A stretch of DNA of 64,000 nt, taken from Chitinophaga sp. Cy-1792. GTDB lineage: Bacteria; Bacteroidota; Bacteroidia; Chitinophagales; Chitinophagaceae. The stretch is taken from contig NZ_VWWO01000002.1 of NCBI RefSeq assembly GCF_011752935.1, positions 2,728,001-2,792,000 on the forward strand. The letters are read 5' to 3'. Both the position numbers and the translations under genes were made by a program. Of the stretch, positions 54,001 to 60,862 are shown piece by piece. The notes below the pieces were generated by a model. The model saw only the letters and a list, made by a program, of their open reading frames with translations, was not told where the DNA came from and searched no databases. Positions within the stretch are counted from its first letter, which is position 1; the number at the start of each line of letters is the position of its first letter.

Positions 54001-54393
54001 GTGCTGGCCCGGGCTGGCTGGGATAGGTTTAGGTCTTAACAAAATAGTACGATCAACGATTTCATAGGAAATGGATTGATCTTTGAAGCAATCGTCCAGG
54101 GCCTCTTTGAGCGGTTTATTGGCAATCTGGATATTCACTGGTTTGGACTGACGGAGTAACTCATTTTCATACCAGAAAAAATAGTCAGTCTGCTTCTCGA
54201 TCTGTTTCAATGTTGTCAGGAGCTTTGCATTCTTTTGAGATAAGCTCACTACCTGTCCATAGCCCGCTGCATGTACCTGGACAACCATTGCTACAATAGC
54301 GACCATCGTAATTTTCATTACAAGCAATGTTTTAATAATGGAGTGACTGTTGAATTTTGGAATTTTCCGGGCAATAATCGCCTTAGAACACAT
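51031..54393 (-). CDS. SusC/RagA family TonB-linked outer membrane protein with STN domain
   Basis: A protein of about 1120 residues from ATG 54393 (MCSKAIIARKIPKFN), preferred over the in-frame start at 54462 because the 54391-54400 context matches the other two STN-type SusC starts exactly and because the upstream residues run into the antisense terminator. Domains: leader to about 50, STN (SLSQKNAKLLTTLKQIEKQT ... VDRTILLRP), carboxypeptidase-regulatory-like (RGTVKDAAGNPVPGATVLIKN), plug (RNERSLTYNLQTIGGKEVND, GSTRVIMRGLKSISGNNGAL, ALYGGQAANGVVLINTKKG) and barrel ending RQLGLQLKVSF. It imports the substrate of the SusD/GH18 locus and signals through FecR. Confidence 0.95.
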   Translation of the reverse strand: MCSKAIIARKIPKFNSHSIIKTLLVMKITMVAIVAMVVQVHAAGYGQVVSLSQKNAKLLTTLKQIEKQTDYFFWYENELLRQSKPVNIQIANKPLKEALDDCFKDQSISYEIVDRTILLRPKPIPASPGQHTELSEADRNLRGTVKDAAGNPVPGATVLIKNTGKGVVTNANGEFSINASPGDVLIISSIGYQRRELTVGNNTEVSIQLKMEEGIIDAVVVTALGIKRNERSLTYNLQTIGGKEVNDVRNASFVNSLTGKVAGVTINSTPGIGGSTRVIMRGLKSISGNNGALYVVDGIPLQQLSSAGQAADNFGGTDYGDGISNLNPDDIESISVLSGASAAALYGGQAANGVVLINTKKGVEGKLRVNFSSGASIYNPLVKVEEQNKYGSTTSSTGNKSFESWGPALSTPSGYDPNSFFKTGTEFSNALSVSTGTQKNQTYFSLSSLNSKGIIPNNKLNRYNISVRNSTALIQDRLTLDISAMYLTQELRNPPHSGQYINPLVPVYLFPRSDNFDNYKNYERYDISHNYNIQYWPYGDLSLAAQNPYWTVYRMLHTVDRQRLLASVALKYNITSWLNIAGRVKVDNATDNDITENYASTLQLFTGSPNGSYNHGSTTSKQTYADLLLSLNKKMGNFSLNAVLGTSITDNQVNGASIGGALASSGVPNFFSVSNIDQLHIGGGESRSRNQTQAVFLTTQLGYKNYLFLDLTGRNDWISQLAFAEKSHTFYPSVGLSGIISDMVKLPDFISYAKARASMSYVGNPPSPYLTYALYPVTAGVVTPIAAKPFSALKPEKTASFDAGVDLKFMNNKLNFSFTYYNTNTTNQIFSASPPPGSGYSTYYVNAGKINNKGIETMVGYVGNFGALSWNPTLTFTLNRNEIKEVMKNYQNPFTGKTESQDSLSIGGGFIAAGGTLSDIYQRAFVRDAKGNIVTGTDGTLQTTTKAVKVGRSSPDFNIGFNNSFTLHNFYLNILVDGRFGGQVVSATQALMDGYGVSKQSAAARDAGGVNVNGQMIDAQKYYKDILGAARADILGEYVYSATNIRVRELSLGYNFSGKYFNDKIQGLSLGVTARNLLMLYNKAPFDPEVSMATGTYFQGYDYFMQPSLRQLGLQLKVSF

Positions 54394-54400
54394 AACTTTG
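54393..54400 (+). promoter_or_regulatory. Antisense -7 promoter box (TAACTTTG) overlapping the susC start codon
   Basis: Plus-strand TAACTTTG fits TAnnTTTG; its first T faces the A of the susC ATG, as at 23133 and 32404. The adjacent sense-strand leader shares A-rich blocks with the other two genes (CAAA at -7 to -4, AAA at -15 to -13 relative to the ATG). Confidence 0.5.
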
Positions 54401-54406
54401 TTTTGT

Positions 54407-54498
54407 TTGAGTGAATAATAACAAGACTGACTTTTGTTTTTTCTTAACTCAACGCAAATCAATGGCGCCCCCGGATTGCACTCCGGGGCGTTTTTTTT
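54407..54498 (+). ncRNA. Predicted cis-antisense small RNA in the fecR-susC spacer
   Basis: Inferred RNA of about 92 nt starting about 7 nt after the TAACTTTG box and ending in the eight-T tract of the terminator at 54466-54498. It is complementary to the susC leader. It is the third equivalent in this window, and its terminator is the strongest of the three. No expression evidence. Confidence 0.48.
54466..54498 (+). terminator. Strong intrinsic terminator antisense to the susC/GH18 operon
   Basis: CGCCCCCGGA (54466-54475, one bulged C) pairs with TCCGGGGCG (54482-54490), loop TTGCAC, followed on the plus strand by eight Ts. No plus-strand gene lies upstream, so a local antisense RNA is the likeliest user. 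Confidence 0.75.
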
Positions 54499-54628
54499 GG
54501 TTGAGCCTTCTTAATGAGGAGGTGGAATTCTGCTTATTTTTTCATTCCTCACCGTTTAAACTGATATAGCTGTTGTTGTTGGTTGACCAGGTTATTGCTT
54601 CATTGCACTGTTAAATTTATTACACTGA

Positions 54629-55822
54629 CTATGGCATCACGGTTATTGTGCCATTACCGACTTTAAAGTTGATACCACTTTTCTGTAAAACGCTTAAGAT
54701 AACGGACAAGCTGGTTTTCCTGCTGAACCGCCCTGAAAACTTACGCTCCGGCACTTTCCCCTGAAACACCACCTTCATATTATACAGGCGGCCTACCTCC
54801 TGCATGATCGTTTTAATATCTGCTTCGTTAAAACTCAGTAGTTCCTCTTTCCAGGCCATTACCTCTTCTATATTTACATCGTTGTTGATGACTATCCCGG
54901 CATTTACGACCGCCTGCTGATTGGGCGACAGCTTGCGTACATCGGGAGAATTGTTCTCTGCTACTTTCACTGCGCCTTCCAGCAAGGTTACTCTTGTGGC
55001 GCCATCATCCTCATAGGCACGTATATCAAAATGGGTTCCCAATACTTCTGTGGTTGCCTGCGGCGCCGTCACAATAAATTTTTTACCATGTAATTTCGCC
55101 ACTTCAAAATATACTTCCCCGGTGATATCTACTTTTCTTGTATCTCCATTAAATGCCAGCGGATAGGAAATGGAAGATTCGGCATTTAACCATACCCAGG
55201 TACCATCTGCCAGTTTCAGTTTCATCATTTTGCTTCCGCGGGGATTGTCGACACGGGCCTGTAATACGCCAGCACTGCCGCCATCCTGTGTATAGGCTAC
55301 TTCCCCATCGCCTATGCGTGACAACCGGATACCATATTTTTGTACCTGAGCCGTACTTTTGACATCATCCAGTTTTATCTTAGTGCCATCGGGTAAAGTA
55401 AGAATCGCATGACTGATTTTAGGCGCGTCTATATCTGCGATAGCAGCATTTTCCTTATCATGATGGGTACCTTCCGGCCAGTAACGGAATACCAGTATAC
55501 CGATCAGTACAGCGGCAGCGGCCACCATACCACTACGTAATATTTTCCATTTACGTGTATGCGTAACCGTTAATCCGGCAGATGCAGTATGCAGGGTTTG
55601 TTGTAATGCCTCCAGCATTTTTGCCCGCTCTTCGCCCGTTTCCAGCCCCGTATAGGTTTGCTGTTCCAGGTCTTTCGTCATGGCTTTTCCCAGTAACTCC
55701 CGAAGTTCCTCTTCCTGCAATCCATGCAGAAACTCATCCACCTCGTCTGGTGTCAGACGCTGAGCAACCCAGCCTTGCAGCAGGTAGCTAAAACGATGCG
55801 CTTTATTTGATTGATCAGGCAT
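54629..55822 (-). CDS. FecR-family anti-sigma factor
   Basis: A 397-residue inner-membrane partner of the sigma factor encoded upstream. The cytoplasmic N-terminus contains a sigma-binding region (FSYLLQGWVAQRLTPDEVDEFL); the transmembrane helix is at about 93-112 (SGMVAAAAVLIGILVFRYW). Periplasmic parts: a FecR domain (LPDGTKIKLDDVKS, LADGTWVWLNAESSISYP, EVYFEVAKLHGKKFIVTA, TTEVLGTHFDIRAY) and DUF4974 at the C-terminus (FNEADIKTIMQEVGRLYNMKVVF ... TSLSVILSVLQKSGINFKV). The insertion between the first FecR segments is longer than in the other two FecR proteins here. susC starts 236 nt downstream. Confidence 0.95.
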   Translation of the reverse strand: MPDQSNKAHRFSYLLQGWVAQRLTPDEVDEFLHGLQEEELRELLGKAMTKDLEQQTYTGLETGEERAKMLEALQQTLHTASAGLTVTHTRKWKILRSGMVAAAAVLIGILVFRYWPEGTHHDKENAAIADIDAPKISHAILTLPDGTKIKLDDVKSTAQVQKYGIRLSRIGDGEVAYTQDGGSAGVLQARVDNPRGSKMMKLKLADGTWVWLNAESSISYPLAFNGDTRKVDITGEVYFEVAKLHGKKFIVTAPQATTEVLGTHFDIRAYEDDGATRVTLLEGAVKVAENNSPDVRKLSPNQQAVVNAGIVINNDVNIEEVMAWKEELLSFNEADIKTIMQEVGRLYNMKVVFQGKVPERKFSGRFSRKTSLSVILSVLQKSGINFKVGNGTITVMP

Positions 55823-55879
55823 ATACTATAACATGTACCCCGACCCATTCAGAATGGGGGGTATCTCCCAAAAAAAAAT

Positions 55880-56482
55880 TTATTTTCTGTTAATAAGCCA
55901 CACAGTCGCCAGCAGTGAGATAATTTCCTCCCTGTATAGCAACAGTTGCGCCTTCATCTTTTTTAATGCTTTTGCCATATGCTCCTTTACCGTTTCCACA
56001 CCAATGCCCAGTTTCTCCGCAATTTCGGCATAGCTGGCGCCCTCGTACCGAGATAGCCGGTATACTTCTTCCTGCCTGGCCGGCAAAGCCTTTATTAATC
56101 CTTCTATCACTTCTCCCTTCTGCCGGAGAATCAGCTGATGCAGAGGGGTATCGCTCTCCTCTTCAAAAAGTGCTCTGGCATAGCTGACATAGGATTTATG
56201 ATAGCTTTCGCGTTTCAGCAGCTTTAAAGTCTGGTTCTTGGTGATGGTCCACATCCAGGCTTCTGCATCTTCTACCGGCGGCAAGGATGCCCGTTTTTCC
56301 CATATAATGGAAAATACCAGCTGAGTAATATCATTCGCCTGCTCTCTGACCTTACAATACTGCAATGCGGTGGAAAAAATGCGGCTGTGGTAGGTGTTGA
56401 ACAAAGTCGTAAAGGCGGCGGCATCGCCATCAGCAATTTGGGCAAAGAGAGATAACAAGTGATTCCGGGACTGCAAATCCAT
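55880..56482 (-). CDS. ECF RNA polymerase sigma factor (sigma-70 family)
   Basis: A 200-residue ECF sigma factor starting at ATG 56482 (MDLQSRNHLLSLFAQIADGD). Region 2: AAFTTLFNTYHSRIFSTALQY ... ANDITQLVFSIIWEKRASLP; region 4: LPARQEEVYRLSRYEGASYAEIAEKLGIGVETVKEHMAKAL. A short hydrophobic tail follows (LLYREEIISLLATVWLI). FecR follows 57 nt downstream on the same strand, so the pair forms the switch for the SusC/SusD/GH18 operon. Confidence 0.94.
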   Translation of the reverse strand: MDLQSRNHLLSLFAQIADGDAAAFTTLFNTYHSRIFSTALQYCKVREQANDITQLVFSIIWEKRASLPPVEDAEAWMWTITKNQTLKLLKRESYHKSYVSYARALFEEESDTPLHQLILRQKGEVIEGLIKALPARQEEVYRLSRYEGASYAEIAEKLGIGVETVKEHMAKALKKMKAQLLLYREEIISLLATVWLINRK

Positions 56483-56786
56483 TGAAAAACAATTAGAAAA
56501 GATTTCGGTTGAGCCTCCTTACATTCACACGTGGAGTACTAATGACAATAGTACATTAAAATATTAATACAGAAAAGTTCACGGCTTGCTGGGTAAACTA
56601 AGGAGCGTCCGCCGGCATTAGCTATTGGACTGCACAAGGACAATATATCCTGGTCGTCATTTTCTCCACCCCTGACATTGCCAAATCTATTTCGTGAAAT
56701 GTTATCAAGATGCCCGACATATCTTTTCCTCCAGACAAATCAGCGAGAAAATGTGTAGCTTTCAGGGCTTTTAATAGTTATTAATA
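56483..56786. other. Divergent promoter region between the sigma factor and nuclease genes
   Basis: About 300 bp with both divergent promoters. Plus-strand TATCTTTT near 56718 differs at one base from the -7 consensus and could serve the nuclease pair. No RNA gene, repeat or credible small ORF seen. Confidence 0.4.
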
Positions 56787-57560
56787 ATGCTAAACTTAAT
56801 AAAATCAGGAAAGTCAGGCCGCAATTTCCAGGTAATTGAACAAATAGAAATCAACTTAAAAAAATTCTTCAAAAAATCGGAGGATTCCCTTACCTCATCT
56901 ATCTTTGAAAGGTTATTATATCTACCGCCGAAAATCTTTTGGGAAATCCTAACAAAGTCAATCGCAGACAAAGAACTCTATCACTTAGAAGCACAATTAA
57001 TAAATGTTGAATTCTGGCCCAGATGGGATTTCGAAAATGGATATAAAGAAGCGGATGTATTCCTGAGATTCAAACATTTTGACCTGATCATTGAAGCTAA
57101 ACGAAACGATGATGAATTTACACAATACGAGTACCAATGGATAAGCGAAGCAGAAGCTTACATAAAGGAATACGGCAATGAAAAGCCTTGTTACCTGCTG
57201 GCAATTGGTGGAATTAACAAATTAGATACTCAAACAAAAAATATCACTACATCTTCAGGCCAAATGAAAGTTTTCAAATTAAGGTGGAGCGGTATCATCT
57301 ATGAAATTAAAACTAAAATCAGGGAAATAGAAGCAGCGAAGGAAGACACCTATAATCCGGTAATGAATATCCTCCGCGATTTATTAGGGTGGTTTGAGGT
57401 TCATGGTTTTAATAGTGGAGATTTATTAAATACACTTCCTACAAACATAAGCATATCACAGCAACACCTCGACAAGTTTAAAAATAGTAAAAAACTATCC
57501 TTCCTCCGTTATTCTAAATTTCCTGAAAATCTGCAAAATATCAATCTAAGAGAATTATGA
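56787..57560 (+). CDS. Putative PD-(D/E)XK nuclease, first gene of an AT-rich pair
   Basis: A 257-residue protein with a restriction-endonuclease-like core: E41 on a helix (SSIFERLLYLPP), D90 in YKEADVFLRF and the E103-x-K105 of DLIIEAKRND, followed by a helix with Q114/Q117 (TQYEYQWISEAEAYIKEYG), the arrangement of a PD-(D/E)XK active site. The hydrophobic strand after it (PCYLLAIGG) fits the next core strand. No DNA-binding or helicase domain is visible; the C-terminal 80 residues are helical. It overlaps the next gene by four bases (ATGA at 57557), so the two are co-translated. AT-rich composition and lack of relation to neighbours suggest a transferred defence-type module. Function is not established. 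Confidence 0.72.
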   Translation: MLNLIKSGKSGRNFQVIEQIEINLKKFFKKSEDSLTSSIFERLLYLPPKIFWEILTKSIADKELYHLEAQLINVEFWPRWDFENGYKEADVFLRFKHFDLIIEAKRNDDEFTQYEYQWISEAEAYIKEYGNEKPCYLLAIGGINKLDTQTKNITTSSGQMKVFKLRWSGIIYEIKTKIREIEAAKEDTYNPVMNILRDLLGWFEVHGFNSGDLLNTLPTNISISQQHLDKFKNSKKLSFLRYSKFPENLQNINLREL

Positions 57561-58198
57561 ATAAATTAACTAAAGAAGAACTACGCGAAGTCCTTGTTGA
57601 TGTAAGAAAATCCTATAGGCTATTATATTTCTATCAACGCAGAATTCTTGATACAATTGAATTTATATCTAATTTCATTCAAGGCGGAAAAATTGAAGGA
57701 TACGCCTCATTTAGTAATCAATCACCGAAAGAAGGAGCAACATTAGATCTTAAAGGCTGGGCCTGGGACTGGCTAAATATGTACCTGTATGAATTTTTCT
57801 TTTTCGAAAATAATATTGGCAAAGGTGATATTTTAAGGTTCGGAATAGCCGTCCAAAGTGATACGGGATTTTTTGATTCAACAGGAGGAATATCAGCAAC
57901 TGACGTGGCCTTTTACCCTGACCCTTCAGATGCTGGAACACGCCTGCTATTCTATATTGGAAAAAACACATGGAAACCAACGCCTTTTTCAGATCTGGAG
58001 CTTGATTTCTTTAAGAAATCCGAAACCGAGTATATTGAGAAGTCGGATAACAAAATCTTCTTAAGTAAGGCATACAATCTTGAAGAATTAATTGATGAGG
58101 AGCATATCCTGTCATGTCTGAAAGATTTTAAATCATTCTGCGACCTAAACGGAATTCCAGAATTCCAGCTTAGTTTTGACAATGCTACCAGATATTAG
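57557..58198 (+). CDS. Unrecognised partner protein of the PD-(D/E)XK-like nuclease
   Basis: A 213-residue protein. The N-terminal 45 residues form amphipathic helices (LTKEELREVLVDVRKSYRLLYFYQRRILDTIEFI); the middle is beta-rich with many aromatics (LDLKGWAWDWLNMYLYEFFFFENN, RFGIAVQSDTGFF, GTRLLFYIGKN), and the end is helical again. No transmembrane segment or known motif. The four-base overlap with the nuclease gene indicates obligatory partnership: it could be an immunity or antitoxin protein, a specificity subunit or a sensor. The palindrome at 58212-58269 follows. Confidence 0.7.
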   Translation: MNKLTKEELREVLVDVRKSYRLLYFYQRRILDTIEFISNFIQGGKIEGYASFSNQSPKEGATLDLKGWAWDWLNMYLYEFFFFENNIGKGDILRFGIAVQSDTGFFDSTGGISATDVAFYPDPSDAGTRLLFYIGKNTWKPTPFSDLELDFFKKSETEYIEKSDNKIFLSKAYNLEELIDEEHILSCLKDFKSFCDLNGIPEFQLSFDNATRY

Positions 58199-58211
58199 CC
58201 AATAACCTCTA

Positions 58212-58269
58212 TTCAGCAGATGCTGGGTCAGGTCAGTGCATGCACTGACCTGACCCAGCATCTGCTGAA
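58212..58269. repeat. 58-bp perfect palindrome between convergent genes
   Basis: Two 29-base arms meet at 58240/58241 without a loop or a single mismatch (centre GTCAGTGCA/TGCACTGAC). It lies 13 bases after the nuclease-partner stop and 18 bases before the end of the DUF1345 gene. Neither side carries a T-run of terminator length, so it is either a factor-assisted bidirectional terminator or some other element; a recombination or protein-binding site is possible. Confidence 0.85.
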
Positions 58270-58287
58270 ATCATCCAGAAGAATCTA

Positions 58288-58968
58288 TTACCTCAACCCT
58301 GCAATCAAGTTGATAGTGAGTGCTAATACAAAAGTATTCAGAACGAAGGAAATAAGTCCATGAAACAATACTACTCTTCTCAATAACTTCCTGCTGATCT
58401 CCACATCAGACACCTGGAATGTCATCCCTATCACAAATGAAAAATAGGCAAAGTCGATATAATCAGGATTGTTTTCTTCCGGAAATATTAATCCACCTGC
58501 ATGCCTGGTTGGATCAGTAACATCATCGTCGTAATATATATCTGCATAATGAAGGGTAAACGTGGTATGCACCATCGCCCAGGAAGCCAGCATTCCAACG
58601 ATGGCAACAGGTACATATACTCCTTTTGATGGTCCTAAATTGTTAGATAACAGCATTAATAAAACAATAACCAGACTGGCAACCGAGGCTATTATAACTA
58701 CCGCCATCACAAATACCCTGTTACCGTCATCTATTCTTCCCCAGGTCCTTATTTCATCAACATTCCTGCTAAAAAATATAATCCACGCCATCGCTATAAA
58801 CGAAAGCGCAAATACATCCCATAATAACACAGAAAACACCAATGGATTAACAGGTATGTGACAGAAATAAAATAAGGCAAACACCAATAAGGTCACCCCT
58901 AAACTTACTGTAACCCGCTCTACCGGGTGCATGCTTAGCAACAATTTGATAGCAGCTTTCTTTTTCAT
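58288..58968 (-). CDS. DUF1345 family membrane protein
   Basis: A 226-residue membrane protein from ATG 58968 (MKKKAAIKLLLSMHPVERV). Five hydrophobic helices are visible (VTVSLGVTLLVFALFYFCHI, LVFSVLLWDVFALSFIAMAW, VFVMAVVIIASVASLVIVLL, VYVPVAIVGMLASWAMVHTT, HGLISFVLNTFVLALTIN). The DUF1345 signature is the segment WAMVHTTFTLHYADIYYDDD followed by GGLIFPEENNPDYIDFAYFSFVIGMTFQVSDV. Function unknown; potassium-channel-like membership is only a loose suggestion. Monocistronic. Confidence 0.87.
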   Translation of the reverse strand: MKKKAAIKLLLSMHPVERVTVSLGVTLLVFALFYFCHIPVNPLVFSVLLWDVFALSFIAMAWIIFFSRNVDEIRTWGRIDDGNRVFVMAVVIIASVASLVIVLLMLLSNNLGPSKGVYVPVAIVGMLASWAMVHTTFTLHYADIYYDDDVTDPTRHAGGLIFPEENNPDYIDFAYFSFVIGMTFQVSDVEISRKLLRRVVLFHGLISFVLNTFVLALTINLIAGLR

Positions 58969-59030
58969 AATAATTAAAGATAACCGCAAAAAATCAACTT
59001 TTTATACTTTTGAGCACTGGCAAGGTAAAA

Positions 59031-60164
59031 TCAGGTGACAGGCCGGTTAAACCGCAACCCCATTAGCTGGGCATCCACTATGTTTTTAGATTGTATAAGT
59101 ACTTTATATTTCGTACCCATTTCGAAAATAAGGGTGTAACTGATATGGGATTCTTCCTGTGCCAATTGCAGGACACCCTTATTACTGCGTTCACTGGCTG
59201 CTCTTAATAATTCTTTAAATCCAAGGGCCTGTAAGAAACAGCCCATTGGGGTAATGCCATTGGTACATAAGCCTCCCAGTTCTCCCCAATGGCCTAATGC
59301 ACTGAAATTTACATGGGCGGTGATATCCTGCAGACCAATGTTACAAAAGTAATCATCGCTGATCTGATGTTTATAATAACATAGCAGGGTACCGCAACTT
59401 CTATGAGGTTTATACAGCTCTTCAGACAGGTCACCATAGTCGATGGTAATAATAAATCCTTTTTTCAGGCGGCTTGCCACCTGATGAATCCATTTAATAG
59501 CATCCAGGTTTACTTCAGCGCGGTACCCTTTGGGAAGTGTTACGTGGAGATCATGGAAATACGCCTGCAATGCAGGCGCAGCCGGTTTTAACAGCTCAGT
59601 AAATTGTTGATGGTAATCGATATAGACTTCCATTAATTCATCGTCCATCACTACCTGGTGTACCGGGAAATTATCGATTAATTCATTGGAGAAGATACAA
59701 TCAATATCTCCGGGAATCTCCTCGATAGTATTATACAAACACACTTTGTCCGACAGGCATTCCGCCCGCAGGTTATATCGCTTCTCTATTATACAATAGC
59801 GTAGCTGATCATATAAAGGGCGATTCTGTTTTAAATATTCCAGCATATCATAGCATAGCAGCCCCTGGCCTGCGCCATATTCCACTATAGTGAAGTCATT
59901 TTTCCCCAGGATGTTCCACATTTCCTCTATCTGTCTGCCAATAGTGGCCCCAAAGGAACTGGTCAGGCTACTGGCAGTAATATAATCACCTTCACAGCCT
60001 ATCTTATCTCCGGCGGTTGTATAATAGCCATAGTCGGGATGATACAGACAAAGGTCCATAAAAGTATAGAAGGAAATGGGGCCTTCATTTTGTATTTTAT
60101 TGATGATAACACCCGGCAGTCCCATCCATATTGTGTTTGATGATGAATTGGTTACCATTATCAT
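59031..60164 (-). CDS. MidA/NDUFAF7-family SAM-dependent methyltransferase
   Basis: A 377-residue class I methyltransferase of the DUF185 (MidA/NDUFAF7) family. Signs: an N-terminal ISFYTFMDLCLYHPDYGYYT, GDYITASSLTSSFGATIGRQI, the SAM-binding loop IVEYGAGQGLLCYDML, FSNELIDNFPVH and KKGFIITIDYGDLSEELYKPHRSCGTLLCYYKHQ, all landmarks of the family. The mitochondrial homologue methylates an arginine of complex I subunit NDUFS2; bacterial members are less clear. Either ATG 60164 or 60158 may be the start. The upxY-like gene upstream is separated by a strong terminator (60281-60333), so this is probably its own transcript. Confidence 0.9.
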   Translation of the reverse strand: MIMVTNSSSNTIWMGLPGVIINKIQNEGPISFYTFMDLCLYHPDYGYYTTAGDKIGCEGDYITASSLTSSFGATIGRQIEEMWNILGKNDFTIVEYGAGQGLLCYDMLEYLKQNRPLYDQLRYCIIEKRYNLRAECLSDKVCLYNTIEEIPGDIDCIFSNELIDNFPVHQVVMDDELMEVYIDYHQQFTELLKPAAPALQAYFHDLHVTLPKGYRAEVNLDAIKWIHQVASRLKKGFIITIDYGDLSEELYKPHRSCGTLLCYYKHQISDDYFCNIGLQDITAHVNFSALGHWGELGGLCTNGITPMGCFLQALGFKELLRAASERSNKGVLQLAQEESHISYTLIFEMGTKYKVLIQSKNIVDAQLMGLRFNRPVT

Positions 60165-60280
60165 ATATAGATTCTTATGCCAGAAAAAAAGCTGGTAAAA
60201 GAATTTTCTTCTAAAATGATTAAAAATACCTTCCTTTTAACCAGGTAAATGACCGCACACCAGGCAACACAGGACACAAA

Positions 60281-60333
60281 AAAAGAGCGAAGCTGATACC
60301 CCGTAATTTGCGGGGCATCAGCTTCGCTCTTTT
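60281..60333 (-). terminator. Strong intrinsic terminator after the UpxY gene
   Basis: A 22-bp stem (60281-60302 with 60312-60333, one G-U pair on the minus strand), 9-base loop, then TTTTTTTT on the minus strand. It lies 40 bases past the stop at 60374. Confidence 0.9.
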
Positions 60334-60373
60334 ATACTTTCTTATTTTTCGCTGTATCTCTGGCAGCGGATCA

Positions 60374-60862
60374 TTAACTTTGCAACATCTGCAGCGACAT
60401 ATCAGCAATTACATTTCTGTTCAATATATTTACCCTTACAAGGACCTTTGTTTTTCCACTGTGCTTAATTACCTCACAGGATAACCCGGATAATGGCCCA
60501 TTCTGAATAACAACTATTTCTCCAGGCATATAATGATCGGTAGCAACCGCCAGGTTTTCTCCCTGTCCTACCACGATATTCAAACTATCTATCACCGTCT
60601 GTGGTACGCGACATGCAAGCTTGCCCATTTTAACATAACTCACAGCACCATCAGCATCAATCGCTGAGAAATATTCCTGTGTGTTATTAAGGTTCACAAA
60701 AACATAGGACGGGAAAAGTGGCATACCTGTCTTCTTCCTTGGAACATGTTTCATTGTTGGCAAAAAAGTATCTATCATTAACCTGGAAAGTTGTGCGACT
60801 ACCTTTTTTTCGTGCCTTGGCCTTGTATAAATAAGGTACCAGCCTGAATTAAAATTGCTCAT
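60374..60862 (-). CDS. UpxY-family transcription antiterminator (NusG paralogue)
   Basis: A 162-residue specialised NusG homologue. The N-terminal NGN domain (GWYLIYTRPRHEKKVVAQLSR ... IDTFLPTMKHVP, LFPSYVFVNL, the RNA polymerase clamp-binding face) is followed by a KOW domain (PGEIVVIQNGPLSGLSCEV). UpxY proteins let RNA polymerase read through pause or termination sites in the leader of their own operon, usually a capsule or exopolysaccharide cluster. No such genes follow here: the gene is flanked by a strong terminator, and the nearest downstream gene is an unrelated methyltransferase. The 738-bp empty region upstream may be its leader. Confidence 0.9.
   Translation of the reverse strand: MSNFNSGWYLIYTRPRHEKKVVAQLSRLMIDTFLPTMKHVPRKKTGMPLFPSYVFVNLNNTQEYFSAIDADGAVSYVKMGKLACRVPQTVIDSLNIVVGQGENLAVATDHYMPGEIVVIQNGPLSGLSCEVIKHSGKTKVLVRVNILNRNVIADMSLQMLQS

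Noticed and set aside
54394..54462. In-frame start of susC at 54462
   Set aside because: The added residues are polar and precede an already complete leader, and the ATG at 54393 has the context shared with the other STN-type susC starts.
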